Shown: piece after piece, positions 1 to 6,420 of the stretch
Layout: each line of letters starts with the position of its first letter
How positions within the stretch are numbered: the stretch's first letter is position 1
Assembly: GCA_012798155.1 (NCBI GenBank)
Contig: JAAZNR010000093.1
Location: 1-7,117, forward strand
Source: Thermogutta sp.
Lineage (GTDB): Bacteria > Planctomycetota > Planctomycetia > Pirellulales > Thermoguttaceae
DNA length: 7,117 nt
Direction: 5' to 3'
Notes under the pieces: model-generated
Databases searched by the model: none
What the model saw: only the letters and a program-made list of their open reading frames with translations
What the model was told of the DNA's origin: nothing
Made by a program: the position numbers and the translations under genes

Positions 1-1062
1 CGGAAGACACGCGACAAGCCCGCCGCTTTCCTTGTCCTTTTCGATCGGTATCGGCTCCGCCAAATCTTGGCTCAACAGCTCGGAGGGATTCCAGTAATCG
101 GCCGGGTAAGAGAAATTGGCACGCCCTGCTAGGGCCAGCGATGCCCGCATTCCAATACTGCTTTGAGGATTCATGCCGAGATAGTTGGGGACGCATTCGG
201 CGTGGCAAGCGTCGTAGATGGCCGTCGCAGGCGTCAAGCCGCCGACGCGCCCCACGTTGATGTTGACGTACTTTCCGCTGCGAAGCTCCAAGGCCATATC
301 CGCCAGTTCCGGCGTCGTGATCGATTCATCCAAACAAATGGGCGTTCGCAACGTCTCTTGCAGCATCGCATGGCCGACCAAATCCTCGGGTGGCAAAGGT
401 TGCTCCACCATCCGCAATCCGAAATCGTCGAGGCGGCAGAGGGTATCCATGTGCTGCAATCCCAAGGCCCCTTCCAAATCGCCCATGATGTTTTCCGCCG
501 GAAATTCTTGACGAACGGCGTTCAGCATGGCCAAATCCCAGCCGGGACGCAACTTCAATCCCACACGAGAATACCCGACTTCGAAGGCCGCGGCAATCTC
601 TCCCAAAAACTCTTCGTGAGACTCCGCACGATCCAACCAGATGCCAAGGGGAATCCGGGTTTCTTTTGCTTGGAGCAGTTGATGCAACGGTTGATTTTTC
701 AGTCGGGCTTGCAAATCCCACCAAGCGATGTCCAGGGCGGCTCGCGCATAACGATGCCCCTTGATCGGCGCCAAAAGCCCCTGCAACTGCCCGGCATCCG
801 CGATGTCTCGCCCCACGATTCTGGGAGCCATCCAATCGCGAAGACAGCAAAACGTAGCATCGCTCCATTCGGGCGTCGCCAACGGTCCATTTCCCGGCGC
901 GGCCTCTCCCCAGCCGATACCGCGGTTCGTGCGCAGGCGGACGACCACCGTGCGAACACCGGTCCACTGGGGCCAACCCTCGGAAAAGGGTACCGTCTCC
1001 AGTGCCCGCGGCTTCCGCAATGGGAGATCGATCAAAAAGATGTCCACGCATTCGATGATCAT
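1..1062 (-). CDS. Enolase-superfamily protein, MenC/OSBS-NAAAR-like (3' end cut by window)
   Basis: By family this would be an o-succinylbenzoate synthase (menaquinone pathway dehydration) or N-acylamino acid racemase, a cytoplasmic Mg-dependent barrel enzyme. Translation from ATG at 1062-1060 gives 354 codons with no stop before the left edge; the family is usually about 370 residues, so little is missing. The N-terminus reads MIIECVDIFLIDLPLRK, typical of the capping domain. Metal ligands are D195 (GDLEGAL), E220 (MVEQPLPP) and D245 (CLDES), spaced 25 and 25 as in characterised OSBS/NAAAR. The KxK motif reads G168-L-K170, and the C-terminal lysine position reads N269 in NINVGRVGG (family NIKPGRVGG). 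One catalytic lysine is thus kept and two conserved lysines are replaced, so the exact reaction is uncertain and no symbol is given. The start is supported by family alignment; GGAG lies 13 nt upstream, rather far. It sits 168 bp downstream of the proline-rich gene. An uncharacterised MLE-subgroup enzyme is an alternative. Confidence 0.82.
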   Translation of the reverse strand, partial: MIIECVDIFLIDLPLRKPRALETVPFSEGWPQWTGVRTVVVRLRTNRGIGWGEAAPGNGPLATPEWSDATFCCLRDWMAPRIVGRDIADAGQLQGLLAPIKGHRYARAALDIAWWDLQARLKNQPLHQLLQAKETRIPLGIWLDRAESHEEFLGEIAAAFEVGYSRVGLKLRPGWDLAMLNAVRQEFPAENIMGDLEGALGLQHMDTLCRLDDFGLRMVEQPLPPEDLVGHAMLQETLRTPICLDESITTPELADMALELRSGKYVNINVGRVGGLTPATAIYDACHAECVPNYLGMNPQSSIGMRASLALAGRANFSYPADYWNPSELLSQDLAEPIPIEKDKESGGLVACLP

Positions 1063-1230
1063 AATGCCTAATGTACTCCGTGGGTGAGAAACAGGGGCGA
1101 GGGGCACGCGGGAGCGGTCGTCCGATTTGAAAACTACCGCAGCGGTCGGGCCGCCGTCATCTTCCTCCGCAACTTGCCGCTATTCCTCGAATTGCTCGGC
1201 AGTGACGAGAAGATCGGCCGACGTCGGTCT

Positions 1231-2352
1231 CTAGTCGGACCTCGAGGACCGCCGCAGAATCCTCTTTCTGATGTCTTCCAAGCTTGGTTTGGAAGTACCG
1301 CCGGCGGAAGTCGCTTTCGAGTCGGACGACGGGCTCTCGGCGCTCGACGAGGGCGAATTCGGCGACGATCGGTTGGCGGTCGCGTCAGATCGCCCCGATT
1401 CTGACGCCTGGGCGGCCCGGCCGGTATCGCTCTTGGCGGAAGCCCCTCCAAACAATCGCGAGACCCCGCCCAGCAATTGACCGAAGCCGTTTGCGCCGTC
1501 GGAATTCGTCGCCGCACCGCGAGCGGCATCCGCCGTGGGGCCATCAAGAGTGCTCTTGTCATCGGATGTATCGGAGTCCCTGTCCTCAGCAGCCGGGCCC
1601 GTCGGTACCTGCGAGGTAGACTGCCCTTCTCCCGTCAACGGCTGGGCAGGCACCGACAAATCCGGCGGCACAAGCAGCGGCAAGGCCGGGACGGTGGGAG
1701 CTGATAAAGAGGTCTGCGGAAGCTGCGGCGGCCCTGTAACGGACGGGGCATCGTGCGGCGTCAAAACCGGTCCGCCGTCGTCAGGCGATCTCAGCCACGG
1801 TCCCGGCGGAGCAGCCGGTACTCCGTGGGGAACCGGCGCGACGGGGCCGTTCGGTTGCACCATCGGACCGGGTTGGGCCGGGTAAAGCTGAGGTGCCGTC
1901 CCGTAATCCCATTCGGATGGCGGCTGCTGCGGCCCCGCCGGATCGACGGACAAGCCCAGATCTCCCAGCATACGTCGAAATCTTCCCGCCAGGGGACGCG
2001 GTTCCCTCGCAGGTTGTCCGGGGAGAGCCGCTCCGGCAGGTCCCGGCAACGGCTGCAAGCCCGGTGCGAACGCGGCACTTGGCTCGGCCGCCGCCTTGCG
2101 GCGCTCCTCCCTCCGCTCGCGAATCCGGTCCCGTAGGCGTTCTCGCGGCCGGCCGGGAAAGGGTTCCGTCACGAGCACCGGCTGGTCGGCGAGCGGCGGC
2201 CTCGCCGCCGAAGTCTTGGCCTCAGCCCTTGGCGGGGCCTCGGTTTGTAAACCGAATTCTTGGCCCAGGGCCGCTCGGCAGCTCTCCCCGGAGTTGACGG
2301 GGTAGAGCAAAAGCAACGCGACCGTTACGACGATTGATGATAGCCTCGGCAT
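1231..2352 (-). CDS. Secreted proline-rich low-complexity protein, unknown function
   Basis: I do not recognise a family. The 373-residue product starts MPRLSSIVVTVALLLLYPVN, a short basic end and a hydrophobic stretch fitting a Sec signal peptide, with possible cleavage around residue 30 (AALG before QEF). There is no lipobox. Residues 65-90 are a very basic and acidic segment (PRERLRDRIRERREERRK) likely to be helical. Residues 91-250 are rich in Pro, Gly and Ala. Residues 255-355 are rich in Ser, Asp and Ala, with one short hydrophobic patch (GFGQLLGGVSRLFGG, about 289-303). The C-terminus is basic (IRKRILRRSSR). It is probably an extracytoplasmic, mostly disordered protein. The reading frame stays open further upstream, to 2460, but the ATG at 2352 is preferred: it begins the signal peptide, has GGGGGA 5 nt upstream, and lies about 38 nt downstream of a TATAAT box. 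The gene is real with good but not full certainty, because low-complexity GC-rich DNA also gives long chance ORFs. Confidence 0.72.
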   Translation of the reverse strand: MPRLSSIVVTVALLLLYPVNSGESCRAALGQEFGLQTEAPPRAEAKTSAARPPLADQPVLVTEPFPGRPRERLRDRIRERREERRKAAAEPSAAFAPGLQPLPGPAGAALPGQPAREPRPLAGRFRRMLGDLGLSVDPAGPQQPPSEWDYGTAPQLYPAQPGPMVQPNGPVAPVPHGVPAAPPGPWLRSPDDGGPVLTPHDAPSVTGPPQLPQTSLSAPTVPALPLLVPPDLSVPAQPLTGEGQSTSQVPTGPAAEDRDSDTSDDKSTLDGPTADAARGAATNSDGANGFGQLLGGVSRLFGGASAKSDTGRAAQASESGRSDATANRSSPNSPSSSAESPSSDSKATSAGGTSKPSLEDIRKRILRRSSRSD

Positions 2353-2389
2353 GATAGTCCCCCAAGTCCATGGCCAGTCCCGCGCGTCT

Positions 2390-2395
2390 ATTATA
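2390..2395 (-). promoter_or_regulatory. Candidate -10 box for the proline-rich gene
   Basis: On the minus strand this is a perfect TATAAT in a very GC-rich context (GCGGTATAATAGACGC). It would give a start of transcription near 2383 and a leader of about 30 nt before the ATG at 2352, which also has a good ribosome binding site. At 16 to 18 nt spacing the -35 region is poor (TCACGA-like), so an activator or an alternative sigma factor may be needed. This is inference from sequence alone. Confidence 0.5.
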
Positions 2396-2453
2396 CCGCG
2401 GCCGTGGGGATGTCGTGAGATCGCTTTCCCTGCCAAGAGCCGTGTGGGTTCTT

Positions 2454-2489
2454 CCGACATCGCGGGAATGGCCTACATTGCGGGAATGG
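2454..2489. repeat. Tandem 18-bp repeat, two copies
   Basis: CCGACATCGCGGGAATGG (2454-2471) is directly followed by CCTACATTGCGGGAATGG (2472-2489); 16 of 18 positions agree. It lies about 60-95 nt upstream of the TATAAT box at 2390-2395, a position that would suit an activator site for the proline-rich gene. The role is inferred; the repeat itself is plain in the sequence. Confidence 0.75.
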
Positions 2490-2583
2490 CGGGGCCGGGT
2501 AGCCGTTCACGCGGATAGCAAGCGGCCGTTTTCGGCTCAAAGAGACCGGACGCCGGCGGCACCGAAGGGCTGGAGGCCTGGAA

Positions 2584-2602
2584 CGAAAACGACTGGTTTT
2601 CG
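2584..2602. repeat. Perfect 7-bp inverted repeat (hairpin)
   Basis: CGAAAAC (2584-2590), loop GACTG (2591-2595), GTTTTCG (2596-2602). Read on the minus strand it lies about 250 nt downstream of the CbiA-like stop codon and is followed by TTCC rather than a T-run, with an AT-rich stem, so it is a poor candidate for an intrinsic terminator. It may be chance. Confidence 0.4.
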
Positions 2603-2718
2603 AGTAACGACAAATTCTCGACTACGGCTACGTCAACCGAGCGCGTCGGACCGGCGGATTCACGCCGCGACCCGGCCGGAACTGGAAGGTATTGTGCTTC
2701 GGGGAATGAAAAGCGGAA

Positions 2719-2798
2719 ACGCAGAGACGCGGAGAACGCCGAGTTGCGGCCACGAAATCTTCTGCCTCCTCCTCCGCGTACTCTGCGCCCTCCGCGCT
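2719..2798. repeat. REP/MITE-like inverted repeat made of CGCRGAG units
   Basis: The left arm (2719-2743) has three successive units: ACGCAGAG, ACGCGGAG, AACGCCGAG. The right arm (2771-2798) holds the same kind of units on the other strand: TACGCGGAG, GGCGCAGAG and GCGCGGAG when reverse-complemented. About 27 nt separate the arms. From general knowledge, elements of this form (GCAGAG repeats facing CTCTGC repeats) recur in intergenic DNA of planctomycetes and some other bacteria and are often mis-annotated as small proteins. Copies elsewhere in this genome cannot be checked from the window. Confidence 0.65.
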
Positions 2799-2850
2799 TC
2801 AAAGACAGACCGGGCACGCCCGTGAACGGCTACTTGGCGGGTTTGCCGGA

Positions 2851-4275
2851 TCAACGGCTCATAAAAGAGTGCGTGCGAGGATGGGCCGAACGAAAGAAGG
2901 CGGAAAGAAGATGCTCTTGCGCCGCGAAATCCAGGTGGAGAAGACTGCCCAAGACCGTGGAATCCCCGATCACGTCGTACTCGAAACCCGGCTCCGAGAC
3001 CAGTCCCGCGGACAGCGATTCCGGTTCGAACCACCACTCCCAATTCCGATAGCCGCGAACCTCGGTGCCGGCCGGACCCAGCCACGTCGCCCTCCGCAAG
3101 TGCAAGGCCAGGGCCGAGGGGTCGCCGAACCGCGGCATCCGCCTGCCGCAGGCGGGCAACAGCCCCACGCCCGGTATCATACATCCGGGCTTGATTTCCA
3201 TCCAACGGCATAAGTACGCGGCACCGGAACCTTCCGCATAGACGCGACCGCCGCGGCGGACATGAGCCCGCAAGGACTCCTTGATGCAGTGGTTTTGTGC
3301 CAAGGCCGCCGCATAGGGAGTGCAATTGCCGCATCCCAAATAGACGCAATCGACGCCGCGTGGGATGGCCTCGTCGTGCAGCGGCGAAAAATCGACCAAT
3401 CTGGCTCCCCGGCGTTCCAAAGCGTCCAGCGTTTCCGCGAAGTAGCAACGGAAAGCCTCGTCGCGGGCGACCGCCACCGTAATGCGCCCGCCGAAGTCCT
3501 CGACCGTTTCCGGGTCGAGAGGGAGGGGTCGGGACCTGCTTTGATCCACCAAGGCGAGAAATCGGCGCTCGTCCCAATACGTCATCATCGCCCCAGGAAC
3601 TCCGCCGTGACGCGGGAACTGGGAACGGATGCCGGCCGGCCCCGTTCCGCCCAGCAGGGGAACGCCCCACAAGGCTTCCACCTCGACCGCGGCACGCGCG
3701 GCCGATTTTCCCGTCAAGTTGACGAGGAAGATTCCCCTCGCATTCTTCGGGAGACGGATGCACGTGCCCAGATCGAGCCGGGAGGCATCCATGACCACCA
3801 AGCGCGTCAGATCGAGCCATTCACTGAGCGGCTCCAGCGGTCCGCCGCTCAAGGTCTTGCAGACGCACCCCCGATGCCGGATTTCACCGCAGTCGCAGAC
3901 CGGGGGGTCGTGGATCGTGGAGGCAGGCTTGGGGAATTGCTGCCGAGTTAGGGAACCGTCACGGCTTCGGACCTCGCTCCAAGCCCGCGATAAGCTGCGA
4001 TAACGTCCTACCACCATCGCCACATCCACGCCGCGGATTCCCTTGAGGAAGGAATCCCGGCAGTGCCGGGGCGACATCAGCCAACTGTCCAGGTGCCTCG
4101 GAACCGCGCCCGACCATGACCGAAGCTCTTGAAATCCCGTGAAGGCCGCATGCGCCAAAAAGCACTGGACGTGAACATCCTTCTCCGTCAATTCGCGGAG
4201 AAGGGCGCGAAGAAGGGGGCGGATGTCCGTCTCCGTGTCGGTCATACCGATCGCTAAACGAGCTACTGAAGTCAT
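2851..4275 (-). CDS. CobB/CbiA-fold protein lacking ATP-binding and glutaminase residues
   Basis: The closest family is cobyrinate a,c-diamide synthase (CbiA/CobB), which uses ATP and glutamine to amidate cobyrinate. The 474-residue length and domain order match. Residues 5-100 follow the N-terminal nucleotide-binding domain (HLDSWLMSPRHCRDSFLKGIRG resembles the NLDPWM...F...A.G stretch), but the P-loop GxxxxGK(T/S) reads GMTDTETDIRP and EGVMGLFDG reads VGRYRSLSR. Residues about 105-145 are an insertion with C127, C129, H134, C137 and C139. Residues 262-460 are the class I glutamine amidotransferase domain (ITVAVARDEAFRCYFAETLD; DFSPLHDEAIP; VYLG), but the nucleophile motif YAECGG reads YAEGSG, with Gly349 for Cys. 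H447 in LLHLDF is kept. It is probably not a working amidating synthase. ATG 4275 is chosen because family similarity begins there; GTGGAG lies 11 nt upstream. A GTG at 4350 would add 25 unmatched residues. It lies 167 bp downstream of the protease gene. No cobalamin gene is visible nearby. Confidence 0.85.
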   Translation of the reverse strand: MTSVARLAIGMTDTETDIRPLLRALLRELTEKDVHVQCFLAHAAFTGFQELRSWSGAVPRHLDSWLMSPRHCRDSFLKGIRGVDVAMVVGRYRSLSRAWSEVRSRDGSLTRQQFPKPASTIHDPPVCDCGEIRHRGCVCKTLSGGPLEPLSEWLDLTRLVVMDASRLDLGTCIRLPKNARGIFLVNLTGKSAARAAVEVEALWGVPLLGGTGPAGIRSQFPRHGGVPGAMMTYWDERRFLALVDQSRSRPLPLDPETVEDFGGRITVAVARDEAFRCYFAETLDALERRGARLVDFSPLHDEAIPRGVDCVYLGCGNCTPYAAALAQNHCIKESLRAHVRRGGRVYAEGSGAAYLCRWMEIKPGCMIPGVGLLPACGRRMPRFGDPSALALHLRRATWLGPAGTEVRGYRNWEWWFEPESLSAGLVSEPGFEYDVIGDSTVLGSLLHLDFAAQEHLLSAFFRSAHPRTHSFMSR

Positions 4276-4298
4276 GCGGCCAAACGCTCCACGTACTA

Positions 4299-4367
4299 TC
4301 ACCTCGCCGGTCCATAGACCCGGTCTCGCAGCCCGTTCTCCGTAAACCACAGTCCGCCTAAGGGCAT
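4299..4367 (-). CDS. Possible 22-codon leader ORF upstream of the CbiA-like gene
   Basis: An ATG at 4367-4365 is preceded by AAGGAG with 11 nt spacing and opens 22 codons (starting MPLGGLWFTENGL) before TGA at 4301-4299, 23 nt upstream of the chosen ATG of the CbiA-like gene and in another frame. It has no run of a single amino acid that would mark a classic attenuator. The candidate -10 box at 4366-4371 overlaps its start codon, so that promoter could not serve it. Very short ORFs of this size arise easily by chance. Confidence 0.2.
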   Translation of the reverse strand: MPLGGLWFTENGLRDRVYGPAR

Positions 4368-4394
4368 TGTTCGTAGCTCTCCTTCGATAGTCAA
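4366..4394 (-). promoter_or_regulatory. Candidate sigma-70-type promoter for the CbiA-like gene
   Basis: On the minus strand TTGACT (4394-4389, 5 of 6 to consensus) is followed by a 17-nt spacer and AACAAT (4371-4366, 4 of 6). Transcription would begin near 4360, leaving a leader of about 85 nt before the ATG at 4275. It suggests that the gene can be transcribed apart from the protease gene. This is inference only. Confidence 0.4.
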
Positions 4395-4441
4395 CGGCGG
4401 AAGACTTCTTCGCATCAGCGGGCCGAGGTTCGAGCGGATGC

Positions 4442-5917
4442 CTATTTCGGCCTCTTCAGAACCAATATCTGCCGGCCGGCACGGCTGACGACCTCGAGCG
4501 GCAACTCCGGGGCGTCCTGGTTTTGTTCCAAGATTCGTTGCCAGTCGCCGAGGTCTTTCACGGGCTGATCGCCCGCTCGAACGATCACCATCCCGGCTTG
4601 GAGGCCGGCCTCCGCTCCTGGTTTGTTGCGGTCGGCGTGAATGACCGCCACGCCTTCGCTGACCCGCACCCCCAGCCCCGATGCCAATTCCGCATCGAAA
4701 TCCATGAGCATCAGCCCCAGCGATTTGTCATAGGTCTTTCGGCGCGGAGTCGCGCCGGCGTCTTCATCCTCGACCGGTTCGTGGGCTTGAAGTGCCGCTT
4801 CATCCGGCATTTCCTCCAGTTTCACTTCGATTTCCAGAGCTTCCCCATCTCGAATAATCGCAACTCGATGAGCCTGATCGATCGGGGCACGCTCCACCAA
4901 TTCCTGCAAGGCCGACATCTCGGAGACCGGCACGCCGTCGAACGCCGTGATCAGGTCATTTCGCTTTAGACCCGCCCGTTGCGCCGGCGTATCTTTGAAC
5001 ACTTGGCGGACGACGACTCCCTTCGGCGTACCGTTTTGCTGGTACGCCGCCGACGGGGCCAGAACTTGCTCCAGGGCCACGCCGAGGTACGCCCGGCGAA
5101 CTCGGCCGTGATGGAGCAATTCGTCGGCGATCCATTTCGCCAAGTTGATCGGAATGGCGAAACCGATACCTTCGTTGCGGCCGGTTCGGGAAAAGATGGC
5201 GGTATTGATCCCGACCACCTCGCCGTCGAGATTGGCCAACGCACCGCCGGAATTACCGGGGTTGATCGCCGCGTCGGTTTGAATCAGGCGCGTTCTCCCG
5301 ATTGTGTTGAGCGTTCTGCCCTTCGCGCTGATAATGCCGGCACTGACGGTCCCCTCCAGTTCGAACGGATTGCCCACTGCCAGGACCCAATCTCCGATTT
5401 CCAACTGATCGGAATCGCCGAGCGTGGCCGTCGGAAGCGGCTCGGCCGGCTCGATCTTGAGCACGGCGATGTCCGTCTTATCGTCGGTCTTTTTGTCCAC
5501 GACGGCGAACTCACGACCGTCGGACAATTGAATCGTAATGATGTCCGCTTCCTCGATCACGTGCCGATTCGTCAAAATGATGCCCCCCCCGTCAATGATC
5601 ACGCCGGAACCAAGCCCCATCTCGGGCCGCGGAATCTGAAAGCGAAACCCGGGGTCGGGACCCCCGAAAAAATCATCCAGCGGATTGCGATTTTCACTCT
5701 GCTTGGATCCTGCCTTCTGGGGCGACGAAGCGGTTTGCACCTTGACCACGGTAGGCAACACCTTTTGCGAAGCGGCTCGGAAAGCCCGAGACAGGCTCTT
5801 CGCCTGTTGAATCGCCTCTTGGTCGGCCTTATCTGACCCTAGAGAAGGGGGCAGGGTAGCCAAAAAGTATGCAAGAACCAGCAGCCCACCAATCGATTCC
5901 GTCCAGTGTCGCAACAT
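4442..5917 (-). CDS. HtrA/DegP-like secreted serine protease with two PDZ domains
   Basis: An extracytoplasmic quality-control protease of family S1C, which degrades or chaperones misfolded envelope proteins and usually works as an oligomer. The 491-residue product starts with a signal peptide (MLRHWTESIGG then LLVLAYFLATL, possible cleavage near residue 27). The protease domain spans about 45-270 with the full triad: H119 (TNRHV), D149 (KTDIAVLK) and S223 (NPGNSGGAL). NPLDDFFGG (about 88) recalls the LA loop of DegP. PDZ1 spans about 274-370 (AYLGVAL binding loop), then an acidic linker (PVEDEDAGA), then PDZ2 at about 398-489. The length suits a DegP/DegQ-like protein. The start is ATG 5917, not the in-frame TTG at 5935, because GGGAAAGGG ends 5 nt upstream of the ATG and would lie inside the longer reading. 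It is divergent from rnc. Bacteria often hold several paralogues, so I give no degP or degQ symbol. Confidence 0.95.
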   Translation of the reverse strand: MLRHWTESIGGLLVLAYFLATLPPSLGSDKADQEAIQQAKSLSRAFRAASQKVLPTVVKVQTASSPQKAGSKQSENRNPLDDFFGGPDPGFRFQIPRPEMGLGSGVIIDGGGIILTNRHVIEEADIITIQLSDGREFAVVDKKTDDKTDIAVLKIEPAEPLPTATLGDSDQLEIGDWVLAVGNPFELEGTVSAGIISAKGRTLNTIGRTRLIQTDAAINPGNSGGALANLDGEVVGINTAIFSRTGRNEGIGFAIPINLAKWIADELLHHGRVRRAYLGVALEQVLAPSAAYQQNGTPKGVVVRQVFKDTPAQRAGLKRNDLITAFDGVPVSEMSALQELVERAPIDQAHRVAIIRDGEALEIEVKLEEMPDEAALQAHEPVEDEDAGATPRRKTYDKSLGLMLMDFDAELASGLGVRVSEGVAVIHADRNKPGAEAGLQAGMVIVRAGDQPVKDLGDWQRILEQNQDAPELPLEVVSRAGRQILVLKRPK

Positions 5918-6013
5918 ATCAACCCTTTCCCGCAACTTGGGCGAGCTTGCCAGGCCGATCTACCCGGGACCCGGTCTCAACGCACGCTTGGGATGATCGC
6001 CGACCTTTCGTCC

Positions 6014-6025
6014 CGCGGCGCCGCG
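6014..6025. repeat. Perfect 12-bp GC palindrome
   Basis: CGCGGCGCCGCG is its own reverse complement. It lies about 100 nt upstream of the HtrA-like start codon and could fold in the leader RNA or bind a dimeric regulator. In GC-rich DNA such palindromes also occur by chance. Confidence 0.35.
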
Positions 6026-6304
6026 CCGACAGACGGCGGATAGATAAACATAACATGCGGAAAGAAAATAAGTTCCGTTTGTTCCGAACCTCAGAAGCTG
6101 TGCCCGTCTCAGCCGCAGCCGATAGGTGCGAAACCAGCCGCTTGCAGATTGCTCCGCCCGGCCGCCCGCCTTTGAAGTTTACGTCGCACGGGGTTTCCAA
6201 ATCAATCGAGATTGCGGAAAAATCAATCCAGTTTCCCCATAACATCTTTCTTCAACGTCCGGGATTGACGGGGCCTTTCGTCTGTTGGATCGACGGATGA
6301 CGGC

Positions 6305-6331
6305 TTTGGGGCGCAAATTTGGGGGCGCAAA
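6305..6331. repeat. Tandem repeat of TTTGGGG(G)CGCAAA
   Basis: TTTGGGGCGCAAA (6305-6317) is directly followed by TTTGGGGGCGCAAA (6318-6331); the copies differ only by one extra G. The junction forms the palindrome CAAATTTG. It lies roughly 90-120 bp upstream of the TATAAT-containing repeat in front of rnc and may be a regulator site; the function is not known. Confidence 0.7.
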
Positions 6332-6420
6332 CCGCCGGAATGATGTCTCGGACTCCAAACGCTTGCCGCCGCGGCGGGCATGTAACGATGATCCTCGCGC
6401 AGCGGTCCCTTTTGATAAGA

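Larger units (their letters stand above)
2353..2850. other. Intergenic region with several repeats
   Basis: 498 bp without a convincing gene, between the CbiA-like gene and the proline-rich gene, both read leftward. It holds a CGCRGAG-unit inverted repeat (2719-2798), a perfect 7-bp hairpin (2584-2602), a tandem 18-bp repeat (2454-2489) and a TATAAT box (2390-2395), listed separately. The plus-strand open frame covering 2370-2825 runs through these repeats and shows no domain, so I do not call it. I see no GC-rich stem followed by a T-run that would serve as a terminator for the CbiA-like gene. Confidence 0.7.

Noticed and set aside
116..131. TTGGCACGCCCTGCTA, resembling a sigma-54 promoter
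   Set aside because: GG and GC are 8 rather than 10 nt apart, and the site lies inside the MenC-like coding region.
326..1051. Minus-strand open frame of 241 codons in another frame of the MenC-like gene
   Set aside because: Out of frame with the recognised protein; a product of GC-rich third-position bias.
163..1071. Plus-strand open frame of 302 codons
   Set aside because: Lies opposite the MenC-like gene, whose minus-strand frame has clear family motifs; it has no domain of its own.
1216..1229. CCGACGTCGG palindrome just after the proline-rich gene stop
   Set aside because: The stem has only 5 bp per arm with no loop and no T-run follows, so it is not a convincing terminator.
2370..2825. 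Plus-strand open frame of 151 codons
   Set aside because: Runs through intergenic repeats, including the CGCRGAG element that is known to give false small proteins; no domain and no good ribosome site.
3019..3043. GGTTCGAACC, resembling a tRNA T-arm
   Set aside because: No acceptor stem or anticodon arm surrounds it, and it lies within the CbiA-like coding sequence.
2660..3820. Minus-strand open frame of 386 codons
   Set aside because: Overlaps the CbiA-like gene in a different frame and runs through the CGCRGAG repeat; it is Arg/Gly-rich with no motif.
4979..5836. Plus-strand open frame of 285 codons
   Set aside because: Antisense to the HtrA-like protease, which has a full catalytic triad and two PDZ domains on the other strand.
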